From contig NZ_JAUPED010000016.1 of assembly GCF_030552475.1 (NCBI RefSeq), forward strand, positions 1 to 64,000: a stretch of 64,000 nt of DNA, in the 5' to 3' direction. Origin of the DNA: Mariniflexile sp. AS56. GTDB taxonomy: Bacteria > Bacteroidota > Bacteroidia > Flavobacteriales > Flavobacteriaceae. Both the position numbers and the translations under genes were made by a program. Under the pieces are notes generated by a model. The model had not been told where the DNA came from, made no database searches, and worked only from the letters and a program-made list of their open reading frames with translations. Positions 18,850 through 28,473 of this stretch are shown here, piece after piece. How positions within the stretch are numbered: the first letter of the stretch is position 1; each line of letters opens with the position of its first letter.

Positions 18850-21800
18850 ATGACTATAGCTCTAAAACATATCAAACCAATTTTATTAATTATTTGCATA
18901 TGCTTTAGTTTATTTGGTTCATCTATTTTAAGCGCTCAAAATTTCGAGAAATTTTCGAATGAAGAAGGGTTTAATCAAAATACGGTAATTACAATAACCA
19001 AAGACCGTTATGGTTTATTATGGTTTGGTACACCTAATGGCCTTATAAAATATGACGGATATGATTTTACAACCTATACCACGCAAAGCAAAAGCGACGG
19101 GAGCATATCAAGTAATTACATTACACATTTATATAATGATCCTTCTGGTTTATTATGGATAGGTACCAAACAAGGAATAAATGTATATGTGCCCTGGCAT
19201 GAAAAATTTCATACCATACCTATAGATTCTAAATTAAACATTAGCCATATTAGCTCTGGTCCTAATGGAGCAATTTGGTTCTCGGGCGAAAATAAATTAT
19301 ATGCTTGCAATATTGAAGATGTTATTGATGGCGTTTTTAAAGTATCAAATATTTCTTTAGATGCTTACACCAACATAGCTACTATAAAACAATTCAGTTT
19401 TACGGATAACAACGCACTGCTCTTAGCTACTTCTAAAGGTCTTAAAGAAGCTTTTTTCAGTAAGGAATCAACAGGTATTAATTCAAGAATTGAAAAAATA
19501 ATTGATTTTGAAAATTTTCATAATTACAATATTTCTACAATAAAAAACATAAAAGACATGCTTTGGATAGGGACCTTTGATGGTTTATTCAAAACAAGTT
19601 TTAAAAATAGTCGCATACAAATTATTCGTAAATATGATATTGGTGATATCAAATCCCCTATAAGAATAAATACTATTTTTGAAGATAACAATGGTATTGT
19701 TTGGGTTGGAACAGAAAAACATGGTCTTTTAAAATATCTAGAAAAAGAAGACAGGTTTTTAAACTACCTATATACTTCAAAAAATAAAAATGGACTGAGC
19801 AGTAATATTATCAATGCCCTTTATCAAGACAATTATGATGTTTTATGGATTGGAACAGGGCAAGGAGGTATTAATAAATTGGACATTGCTCAAAAGCAAT
19901 TTATTAACTATTCAAAAAACCCATATGACAAACACTCCATCTCAGATAATTTAATAAATTCCATTTTGGAAGATAGTAAAGGTAAATTATGGATCTCCAC
20001 ATATAATAAAGAATTATTTAGAAGTACCGAAATAATCAATGATAAAACCGTAAACAACATTAAGTTTGAAAATGTATTAAATCAAAATAGTTTAAAAGAA
20101 GACTCTGATATAATAACAAATATATATGAAGACAAAGCAGGATATATCTGGTTTGCTACAGATTCAAATATAATGGTTTACAATCCTTTTAAAAACAATT
20201 TTAAACATGTTGATTTTAAACATAACGGAAAAATAATTCCTAAACAATTATACCATATTATCCACCAAATAGATGAGAACCATTTACTTTTTGCAGGTAC
20301 TCAAATTACAATAGTAGAAAATCCATGGACTAGCATAAAAAATAAAACACATCCTGAATTAGAAGTTAAAAACATTGTAGATTTTGATAATAAAATTGTA
20401 TTTCAGACCCTAATAATAGACAAACATAAAAAACTATGGTTCGGCACCAATAAAGGTTTGCTGTATGGAACTTTTGATGGAGAAAAAATCAATATTGAGA
20501 ATCAAATTTCTGATGAAGGAAATAACAGATTGAAATTAAGCTACTCATCTGTTTTCTCACTCTATGAAGATCCAAAAGGTCATATTTGGGTTGGTACATT
20601 TGGTGGTGGATTAAATAAAATAACTTTAGATGATACTGGTACGCCAATTAAAATAGATTATTTCAGAAAAAACGATGTTTTACCAGATGATGCCATTTAT
20701 GGTATTTTACCAGAAAACGACACCAACCTATGGCTTAGTACAGATATGGGATTAGTTAAATTTAATACTGAGACTACTAAAACAAATGTTTACGATGTAA
20801 GAGACGATGGTTTAGCTCAAAACAATTTTAGAAAAGGTGCATATTTTAAAGGTTCATCTGGCTATTTTTATTTTGGAGGATTAAATGGTTTAACACTTTT
20901 TAAACCTAAAAATATTCAATTAAACACCACGCCTCCAAAAATAATAATCACGGCTTTACTTGTAAATAATAAAGTAATAAAAATTGGTGAGAAGCTTGAT
21001 GATAATGTTGTTCTAAATAAGTCCATTTCAGAAACAAAAAGCATTTCTATAAGCCAAAACGAACACATTATTGCTTTTCAATTAGTAGCAGAACATACCT
21101 CTACCCCATCGAAAAATAAATTAGCCTACAGGCTAAAGGGGTTTTACGATACTTGGATTGAAGATCCAAACGGAAAAACTACAGCAACCTATACGAATCT
21201 TTCTGCAGGCGATTATGTGTTTCAAGTAAAAGCCTCAAACGGAGATGGTGTTTGGAGCGAAGAAATAAAGAGCTTAGCTGTTGTAATTTTACCACCATGG
21301 TATCAAACCTGGTGGAGTTATTTCCTTTTTATTTTACTAACCATTTTAATAGGTCTTGGTATTATTATTTATTTTGTTCAACATGAAAAGCTAAAACAGC
21401 GCTTAAAATATGAACAACTCGACAAAGAACGATTAGATACTATAAACCAAGGGAAATTTAGATATTTTACCAATATTTCACATGAATTTAGAACACCGCT
21501 TACATTAATTTCTGGACCGTTAGAGTATATAATTTCCATTAATAAAGATTCCGAAAAAACTAAATATTTAGCCATCATTCAAAAGAATACCAAACGACTA
21601 CTTAGTTTAGTAGATCAATTAATAACCTTTAGAAAAGCAGAGCAAGGTTATTTAGACTTAAATTTTAGTCAGAATACTTTAGGAGGTTTTATATACCCAA
21701 CTACAGAAGCATTTGAAAATTATGCTACGGAAAAAAACATAAATTTCTTTTACAAAGTTAATTCGCCTAATGAACAAATTGTAATAGATACAGAAAAAGT

Positions 21801-22998
21801 AGAACGAATCCTTTTCAATTTACTATCCAACGCCTTTAAAAATACACCTGCCAACGGAAACATTAGTATCGAATCTGATATCATATATAAAAACGGAATA
21901 AAAATGATACAAATAGATGTTATTGACAATGGAAAAGGGATACCTGCAGAAGATTTGGATAATATTTTCGAAAGATTTTACCAATTAGGAAACAATGAAA
22001 ATAACGTAAGTGGTGGTGGAATTGGTCTTGCATTTTGTAAATCGCTTATCAATTTACTTGAAGGAGATATTTCTGTAAAAAGTGAACCTTTTAAAGAAAC
22101 CAGGTTTACAGTTTTAATACCTACTGGTAGCATTAAAGATTATAATAATATTGAAGTAAACACCAATACAAAATCATTTATTAAAGATTGGGTACCATTA
22201 TCAACCGAATATAAAAATGAAACTTTAAATGATGAATTAAAGGAACACCATTTATTAATTGTTGAAGACGAAGAAGATGTACAAAACTTTTTAACCAGTA
22301 CACTTTCGAAAACATATTCTATTACCTTAGCAAATAACGGATTAGAAGGCCTGGAAAAAATAAAATTATGCGAACCAACCCTAGTAATTAGTGATGTCAT
22401 GATGCCAGAAATGGACGGGTTTGCTTTTTGCGAAAAAATTAAATCAAACCCTGAAACCTGCCATATTCCTATATTACTACTCACGGCACTAGGTACTAAC
22501 GAAGATATTATTAAAGGTTTAGAATTTGGAGCAGACGAATACCTAAGCAAGCCTTTCTCAATAAAAGTTTTAAAATTACGTATAAAAAAACTGATCGAAA
22601 ATCATATTAGAATAAAAGAACATTTCAAAAAGAACAGTTCAATTCCGAAAAAAGGAATCGAATTATCTACTCGAGATAAAGCATTTTTAAGTGATATTAT
22701 TGAAGTTATAGAGGAAAATATTTCAGACACTAATTTTGGTGTTGTAGAATTATCAGCAAAAATGAATTTAAGTACTTCTCATTTTTATAAACGACTAAAA
22801 CAACTTACAGGTCAAATTCCCAATGCTTATTTACGAAACTTTAGACTACAAAGGGCCGCAGAATTATTAAATAAAAATGATGGCGACAATATTATTGAAG
22901 TGATGTATCAAATAGGTATTAGCTCTAAGTCATATTTTTCTACCTCGTTTAAAAAATTGCATGGAGTCTCACCTTCTGAATACTCAAAAAAATCCTAA
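18850..22998 (+). CDS. hybrid two-component system sensor/regulator (HTCS) of the polysaccharide locus
   Basis: This 1382-residue membrane protein senses glycan fragments in the periplasm and activates the locus. Order: signal peptide (about 1-30); two seven-bladed Reg_prop beta-propellers (repeats such as GLLWFGTPNGL and GLLWIGTKQG, to about 700); a Y_Y_Y domain (about 710-800, LAYRLKGF); a membrane helix (about 820-840); HisKA with phospho-acceptor His878 in SHEFRTPL; HATPase (GGGIGLAFCKS); a receiver domain with phospho-acceptor Asp1182 in VISDVMMPEMDG; and a C-terminal AraC-type helix-turn-helix (about 1270-1375). It directly precedes susC and is the likely regulator of the flanking enzyme genes. 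Confidence 0.96.
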   Translation: MTIALKHIKPILLIICICFSLFGSSILSAQNFEKFSNEEGFNQNTVITITKDRYGLLWFGTPNGLIKYDGYDFTTYTTQSKSDGSISSNYITHLYNDPSGLLWIGTKQGINVYVPWHEKFHTIPIDSKLNISHISSGPNGAIWFSGENKLYACNIEDVIDGVFKVSNISLDAYTNIATIKQFSFTDNNALLLATSKGLKEAFFSKESTGINSRIEKIIDFENFHNYNISTIKNIKDMLWIGTFDGLFKTSFKNSRIQIIRKYDIGDIKSPIRINTIFEDNNGIVWVGTEKHGLLKYLEKEDRFLNYLYTSKNKNGLSSNIINALYQDNYDVLWIGTGQGGINKLDIAQKQFINYSKNPYDKHSISDNLINSILEDSKGKLWISTYNKELFRSTEIINDKTVNNIKFENVLNQNSLKEDSDIITNIYEDKAGYIWFATDSNIMVYNPFKNNFKHVDFKHNGKIIPKQLYHIIHQIDENHLLFAGTQITIVENPWTSIKNKTHPELEVKNIVDFDNKIVFQTLIIDKHKKLWFGTNKGLLYGTFDGEKINIENQISDEGNNRLKLSYSSVFSLYEDPKGHIWVGTFGGGLNKITLDDTGTPIKIDYFRKNDVLPDDAIYGILPENDTNLWLSTDMGLVKFNTETTKTNVYDVRDDGLAQNNFRKGAYFKGSSGYFYFGGLNGLTLFKPKNIQLNTTPPKIIITALLVNNKVIKIGEKLDDNVVLNKSISETKSISISQNEHIIAFQLVAEHTSTPSKNKLAYRLKGFYDTWIEDPNGKTTATYTNLSAGDYVFQVKASNGDGVWSEEIKSLAVVILPPWYQTWWSYFLFILLTILIGLGIIIYFVQHEKLKQRLKYEQLDKERLDTINQGKFRYFTNISHEFRTPLTLISGPLEYIISINKDSEKTKYLAIIQKNTKRLLSLVDQLITFRKAEQGYLDLNFSQNTLGGFIYPTTEAFENYATEKNINFFYKVNSPNEQIVIDTEKVERILFNLLSNAFKNTPANGNISIESDIIYKNGIKMIQIDVIDNGKGIPAEDLDNIFERFYQLGNNENNVSGGGIGLAFCKSLINLLEGDISVKSEPFKETRFTVLIPTGSIKDYNNIEVNTNTKSFIKDWVPLSTEYKNETLNDELKEHHLLIVEDEEDVQNFLTSTLSKTYSITLANNGLEGLEKIKLCEPTLVISDVMMPEMDGFAFCEKIKSNPETCHIPILLLTALGTNEDIIKGLEFGADEYLSKPFSIKVLKLRIKKLIENHIRIKEHFKKNSSIPKKGIELSTRDKAFLSDIIEVIEENISDTNFGVVELSAKMNLSTSHFYKRLKQLTGQIPNAYLRNFRLQRAAELLNKNDGDNIIEVMYQIGISSKSYFSTSFKKLHGVSPSEYSKKS

Positions 22999-23011
22999 TT
23001 AATTCACAATC

Positions 23012-23043
23012 CTTTTAAAATTATTTAAAAGTAGTTTTTTTTT
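23012..23043 (+). terminator. intrinsic terminator after the hybrid sensor
   Basis: CTTTTAAA (23012-23019) pairs with TTTAAAAG (23024-23031) around a 4-nt loop, followed by TAG and nine T residues. Confidence 0.7.
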
Positions 23044-23407
23044 AGAGTATTTATTGTCTCTCTTCCAAAAACGGGGAATTTTGTTCTCAAAGAAACGACT
23101 AACCAATTTGCATTTGTTTATAAGTTTCCTGTTTTTCTTGTTCACTTATTACTTCCATTTTGTCCTAAATAACAAGATGAATTCAAATTTACCTTACATC
23201 TCTTTTTAAATGAATTACTCTTATTAATTTATTCTTTTTTTAGATAAAATAAAAATTGCAGAGGTAAAATAAAGAATTAGAAAATTTCGAATTCTATTTT
23301 GGCTACCAAAAACAAATATTAGGTAATAAAAGCATAAAAATTTAGAAAATCGGTTTTTTGAGCAACAAAAAAAGTGATTTAAGAAATACATTTTTAGGAT
23401 TTGACAC

Positions 23408-23415
23408 TAAATTTG
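23408..23415 (+). promoter_or_regulatory. candidate -7 box for the susCD operon
   Basis: TAAATTTG matches TAnnTTTG and lies 72 bases before the susC start. There is no TTTG at the expected -33 position, which would suit a promoter that needs an activator such as the upstream sensor. Confidence 0.35.
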
Positions 23416-23487
23416 GCATACAAACTAAAAAGTGTTTTATAAATCAAGATGGAATTATAAAACCTAACTATTAACTAAACTAAAATT

Positions 23488-26400
23488 ATGAAAAAATTAT
23501 TAAGTGCATTTATGTTGTTTAACTCAATGCTGTTATTGGGTCAAATGCAGAATGTTTCTGGGCTTGTTGTAGATAAAAATGAAAACCCTCTTCCTGGTGC
23601 TACAATAATTGTAAAAGGAAGTAAAGTTGGTGGTGTCACCGATTTTGATGGAAACTTTACGATCAAAGTTTCAGAACCAGTAGATGATAAATTATTAATA
23701 GTTTCTTATATTGGATATAAAGAACAACTTGTTTCTTTATTGCGTAATAGGAATCTTAAAATTATCATGTTAGAAGATACCGAGGACTTAGATGAGATAG
23801 TGGTTATTGGATATGGTACCGTTAAAAAAAGTGATTTAACTGGAGCTGTTGTATCCATAAAAGCTAAAGACATTACCAAAGTAGGAGCCGTATCTTTAGA
23901 TCAGGCATTGGCTGGTAGAGCAGCAGGTGTATTGGTAACACAAACCTCTGGTGTTCCTGGTGCTGGGGCAAGTATTAGAATTAGAGGTATTACTTCTACG
24001 AATGGTTCAGAACCTTTGTATGTTGTAGATGGTATCCCTTTTGATAACGAGCAAATAGAGGGCTTAAATGATGAAAGTCAATCAGCGAGTATGAGTCCTT
24101 TGTCAACAATTAACCCGTCTGATATAGAGTCTATTGAGGTTTTAAAAGATGCTTCTTCTACGGCTATTTACGGATCAAGAGGGGCAAACGGAGTTATTTT
24201 AATTACTACAAAAACAGGAAAGTCAGGGAAAGGAAAAGTGCAAATTAGCTCTGATACTGGTTTGGCACAGATAAGAAAATATTATGATGTACTTGATGCT
24301 AATGAGTACACTATAGTTAGGAACGAGGCGTATACAAATGATGGTGATCCAAATCGTGTTTCTCAAGATGATTTAGAAAGTGCTCTTGCAGGAGAGTTGC
24401 CTACAACAAATTGGCAAGATGAAATCTTTAGAACAGGTCAAAGTACAAATTTTAATGTAGGTATAAGTGGAGGTAGTGAGGCTACTACATATAATTTTTC
24501 TACTAATATTTCCAATATTGATGGAATACTTAAAGGAACAGATTTTAATCGTATCGCAAGTCGTTTGAATTTAGATACAAAGGTGAATGATAAATTGTCC
24601 TTTGGAACAAGAATTAATTACACAAATGTAACGTCAAATCAAAAAAGTACATCAACGAATACAGAAGGTGCATACGGAACAAATAGTGTTATTAGTAGAG
24701 CGCTTAGAACCGCACCAACTGTTGCTTCTGATGCTGTTTTTGAGTTTGATGATGTCGATGGGACTAATGGTGACTTGACTTTATATTCTCCATTAGAAGC
24801 TTTAGAAGGTAATATATATAATAACATTGTGAATGAATTTAGAGGAAGTGTGTTCTTGAAATACGAACTAAATAAAAAGATGTACTTTAGGTCAGATGTA
24901 TCCTATTATACTAGATATGTTGGACAAACATTTTATCAGTTAAAATCTCTTTCTACAAGAAGCGGTACTCAAGATGGTAGAAGTGGATGGGCAAAAACCC
25001 AGGATAGTAGGTCTACGGGACTTGTAAATCAAAATACTTTTAATTATAATTTTGATTTTGGGAAGAAACACAAATTCACAACAATGATTGGTCAGTCTAT
25101 CAATACGAGTCAGAGTTTTTCTGTTAGAACGTCGAATTTTGGTTTTGCCAATGATATTTTAGGTATCTATGACCCAGGATCTGCAACATATCAAGATGAT
25201 GATGTTATTAGTGCTGTTGATTCTAACTTGCTTTCATTCTTTGGTAGGTTAAATTATAATTATAACAGTAAGTTACTTTTTACATTTACGGCTAGAGCGG
25301 ATGCTTCTTCAAGATTTGCAGAAAATAATAAATGGGGGTTTTTCCCAGCAGCAGCTGCGGCATACAATCTTCATAAAGAGAATTTTATCAAAAACACGAA
25401 TGTAATATCCAATTTAAAATTAAGATTAAGTTACGGATATTCTGGAAATCAATCTGTAGCACCATATCAATCATTGTCTATTCTAGGAACAGATCAACAT
25501 ATCTTTGGAGATGGTAGTGGAGGTGAAGCTGCAACTGCAATTGTTGCTCCTTCACAATTACCAAATGCTGATTTAAAATGGGAATATACAAAGCAGTTAG
25601 ATTTTGGAATAGATTTTGGATTGTATGAAAATAAAATTACAGGTACTGTAGAATACTATAATAAATCAACAGAAGATTTACTCTTTAATGGTATAGCGAT
25701 TCCTTCGCATTCTGGTTTTACTTCATACACTAAAAATTATGGATCACTTGAAACTAATGGATTTGAGTTTTCTATGAATGCTCATATTATTAGCAAACCA
25801 AAATTTAGTTGGACTTTAGGAGGAAATGTAAGTTTTGGAAAAACAATAGTTAAAGATTTGGCAGAAGATTATGTTCAAGCTGGTTTACAATGGGGTATTG
25901 TTACAGACACTCAAAGATTAATTATAGGCGAAGAATTTGGTGCTTTCTACGGATATAAAACTGCTGGAATAGCTCAGTTTGATGATTTTCAAGAATTTCA
26001 AGGACTTTCAGAACAGGAGCGCATAGATACATATAATGCAAATCCAACAGCCAACTATACATTGGCTGAAGAAGTAGCAGGAAAAGCACCTAGAAGTACT
26101 ACACAGCTAAACCCAGGGGCACAATTATATGAGGATATTGATGGAAATGGAATTATAAACGGGGAGGATCAACAAGTAATTGGTAGAGCACAACCTGATG
26201 TGGTTTTTGGAATAAATAATTCATTCTCATTTGGAAATATTGACCTTAGCTTCTTCATAGATGGACAAGTAGGTAATGAGATTGCTAACATGATGTCTTT
26301 ACAGACCTTAGCTTTTAGTGGTAACCAGCAATCGAGTATAGTTAAGGAGGCTTGGACAGCTACAGATCCAAGCTCAGTTTATCCAAGATTAAATAGCGAA

Positions 26401-26688
26401 AATAATGGACAATATGTTTTTAGTGATAGGTTTATTGAAAATGGTTCATTTATTAGGTTGCAAAATATAACCTTAGGTTATAATTTCCCTAGAAAGGTAA
26501 CACAAAGTTTAGGACTGAATAATCTGAGATTATACACTTCAGCATCAAATTTATTTGTACTTACTAAGTATTCTGGATATAATCCTGATGTTTCGCTTTC
26601 AGGAACCAGAGTTATAAGTCTTGGTCATGATAATGCGGCCTATCCTGTTCCTTCTTTAATAAGAATTGGAGTTAATGTACAATTTTAA
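23488..26688 (+). CDS. SusC-like TonB-dependent outer-membrane transporter
   Basis: The 1066-residue protein imports oligosaccharides across the outer membrane with its SusD lid, using TonB energy. It has a signal peptide (1-19), a carboxypeptidase-regulatory-like beta domain (about 22-105, GATIIVKGSKVGGVTDFDG), a plug domain (about 115-235, ending IYGSRGANGVILITTK) and a long C-terminal barrel ending in VNVQF, a typical aromatic outer-membrane signature. No N-terminal STN domain is present, so it is not an anti-sigma-coupled type. susD follows after 17 bases. Confidence 0.96.
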   Translation: MKKLLSAFMLFNSMLLLGQMQNVSGLVVDKNENPLPGATIIVKGSKVGGVTDFDGNFTIKVSEPVDDKLLIVSYIGYKEQLVSLLRNRNLKIIMLEDTEDLDEIVVIGYGTVKKSDLTGAVVSIKAKDITKVGAVSLDQALAGRAAGVLVTQTSGVPGAGASIRIRGITSTNGSEPLYVVDGIPFDNEQIEGLNDESQSASMSPLSTINPSDIESIEVLKDASSTAIYGSRGANGVILITTKTGKSGKGKVQISSDTGLAQIRKYYDVLDANEYTIVRNEAYTNDGDPNRVSQDDLESALAGELPTTNWQDEIFRTGQSTNFNVGISGGSEATTYNFSTNISNIDGILKGTDFNRIASRLNLDTKVNDKLSFGTRINYTNVTSNQKSTSTNTEGAYGTNSVISRALRTAPTVASDAVFEFDDVDGTNGDLTLYSPLEALEGNIYNNIVNEFRGSVFLKYELNKKMYFRSDVSYYTRYVGQTFYQLKSLSTRSGTQDGRSGWAKTQDSRSTGLVNQNTFNYNFDFGKKHKFTTMIGQSINTSQSFSVRTSNFGFANDILGIYDPGSATYQDDDVISAVDSNLLSFFGRLNYNYNSKLLFTFTARADASSRFAENNKWGFFPAAAAAYNLHKENFIKNTNVISNLKLRLSYGYSGNQSVAPYQSLSILGTDQHIFGDGSGGEAATAIVAPSQLPNADLKWEYTKQLDFGIDFGLYENKITGTVEYYNKSTEDLLFNGIAIPSHSGFTSYTKNYGSLETNGFEFSMNAHIISKPKFSWTLGGNVSFGKTIVKDLAEDYVQAGLQWGIVTDTQRLIIGEEFGAFYGYKTAGIAQFDDFQEFQGLSEQERIDTYNANPTANYTLAEEVAGKAPRSTTQLNPGAQLYEDIDGNGIINGEDQQVIGRAQPDVVFGINNSFSFGNIDLSFFIDGQVGNEIANMMSLQTLAFSGNQQSSIVKEAWTATDPSSVYPRLNSENNGQYVFSDRFIENGSFIRLQNITLGYNFPRKVTQSLGLNNLRLYTSASNLFVLTKYSGYNPDVSLSGTRVISLGHDNAAYPVPSLIRIGVNVQF

Positions 26689-26705
26689 AAAAAAAAAACT
26701 AAAAA

Positions 26706-28394
26706 ATGAAAAGTATATATAAAATTTTATTGACGATTTCTTTATCATCGGTAGTTTCTTGTGAAGGATTTTTAGAAGAAAATCCTCCAACATTTATTTC
26801 TACTGCTAACTTTTATCAAGATGAGAGCCAGGCTAGATCTGGATTAGATGCTGCCTACAACTCATTGGATAATCACAGTTCTGTAACATCTGCTTATGGG
26901 TTTTCATGGCCTATGTTAGATTTGGGGACAGATGATGTTTCTTCTAAGCTGAATGAAAATAATGAAAGTCCTGATTTTCTATCTCATAATATATCGTCTA
27001 CCCTCCGTTTTATAAATTTAAGACAACAATATGCAATATGGTGGCAAGGAATTTCTAGAGCAAATTATGCAATGGAAAATATTCCTAACGTACCAGATAT
27101 GGATGATGCGACCAAGAATAGTATGGTTGGTGAGGCTAGAGCATTAAGAGCGCTTTATTATTTGCATTTGGTTAAAACATTTGGAGATGTACCGTTAATG
27201 TTGAATTATGTATCTACGGAAGCTCAAATAAATGTAGATAGAGCACCGGTAGATGATGTGTACGATGAGATAATTATTCCAGATCTTAAGTTTGCAGAAG
27301 AACACTGCGAAGATGCACTTCATTTTGGAAGAGTTACTAAATGGACTGCAAAAATAATTTTGGCTGATGTGTATCTAACGAGAGCAGGTTGGAGAAGAAC
27401 ATCTCAAGGTGAATTTGTACAAGGAGATCCTGTTAATTGGGCATTAGCTCGAGATAAGGCATTAGAAATTATTGAGAATTCTCCTCATTCTTTAAATACA
27501 GTACCAGAGGTTGATGGACTTCATGTGACGCCATCTTATGGAGTAGCATGGAACAATCCTTTTACTAGTGAATCGATGATGGAAGTAGCAACTTTAGCTG
27601 AAGATGGTTTAGGATCTCGATTAAGTAAAGGATGTGCAGCCTCTAATAGTGGTGTTAGTTATTGGGGACTTTTTAGTGCTCAACCATTATTAGATGAAGG
27701 AAATTCGTCTACAGTTTCTCAAATGAGGTTTCCTGGTAAGCCAGGTACAGCTGGGAATTATATACCAACTCCAAATCTTTACAGAGCTTTTGAAGATGGA
27801 GATATTAGAGGAGAATGGAGTTTAATGACTAGGTATAAAACAGCTGATGGTACTGAGTATGTAATAGCACCAGTATTTAGAAAATATGTAGATATAGATT
27901 ATTATTTAGGATTACCAGAGACATCGCAGTTTAGAACCAATTCTAACTTTATATTATATAGATATGCAGATGCACTTTTGATCTATGCAGAGGCAGCAAA
28001 TGAAGCAGAAGGATCACCAAGTGATTTGGCATATGGTGCAGTAAACCAGATAAGAAGAAGGGCTTTTGAAGTTACAGATGATTCTAGAGACTTTTCAGGT
28101 CTTTCACAAGAAGAATTTAGAACTGCAGTATGGCTAGAAAGAAGACGTGAGTTTAATGGAGAAGTTAAGAGACGTTTTGATTTAATTAGAACCAATCGTT
28201 TGTTTACTGCTACAGATCCTTCTGTACCTAATCAAATGGATAGATTTTGGAGTGAAGAGGAAGATTCTGCAACAGAATATACAAACATGCATATTTTATA
28301 TGGTAGTGCGCCTTTTCCTGATAGAGAATGGTTATTGCCTATTCCTCAGGTTGATATAACTTTGACAGGTTGGGAACAAAACGAAGGTTATTAA
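26706..28394 (+). CDS. SusD/RagB-family surface glycan-binding lipoprotein
   Basis: The 562-residue lipoprotein caps the SusC transporter and captures oligosaccharides. The signal peptide ends in VVSC with lipidated Cys19, followed by GFLEENPP, typical for SusD. Helical TPR-like segments include ARALRALYYLHLVKTFGDVPL, and the C-terminus has the usual VWLERRREF and a final WLLPIPQ near GYEQNEGY-type ends (here GWEQNEGY). It lies 17 bases after susC and is surely co-transcribed. Confidence 0.96.
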   Translation: MKSIYKILLTISLSSVVSCEGFLEENPPTFISTANFYQDESQARSGLDAAYNSLDNHSSVTSAYGFSWPMLDLGTDDVSSKLNENNESPDFLSHNISSTLRFINLRQQYAIWWQGISRANYAMENIPNVPDMDDATKNSMVGEARALRALYYLHLVKTFGDVPLMLNYVSTEAQINVDRAPVDDVYDEIIIPDLKFAEEHCEDALHFGRVTKWTAKIILADVYLTRAGWRRTSQGEFVQGDPVNWALARDKALEIIENSPHSLNTVPEVDGLHVTPSYGVAWNNPFTSESMMEVATLAEDGLGSRLSKGCAASNSGVSYWGLFSAQPLLDEGNSSTVSQMRFPGKPGTAGNYIPTPNLYRAFEDGDIRGEWSLMTRYKTADGTEYVIAPVFRKYVDIDYYLGLPETSQFRTNSNFILYRYADALLIYAEAANEAEGSPSDLAYGAVNQIRRRAFEVTDDSRDFSGLSQEEFRTAVWLERRREFNGEVKRRFDLIRTNRLFTATDPSVPNQMDRFWSEEEDSATEYTNMHILYGSAPFPDREWLLPIPQVDITLTGWEQNEGY

Positions 28395-28473
28395 AAATGA
28401 AACAACCAAGAGCAGTGGCTTATTTAACCGATTCGCCCCTTCTCTTGCTTAAAAGAAATAATATTAATAAAAA

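Larger units (their letters stand above)
22999..23487. other. intergenic region between sensor and susC
   Basis: It contains the terminator at 23012-23043 and a candidate -7 box for susC at 23408. The rest is AT-rich leader where the sensor's DNA-binding domain probably acts, but I could not define an operator repeat. Confidence 0.5.
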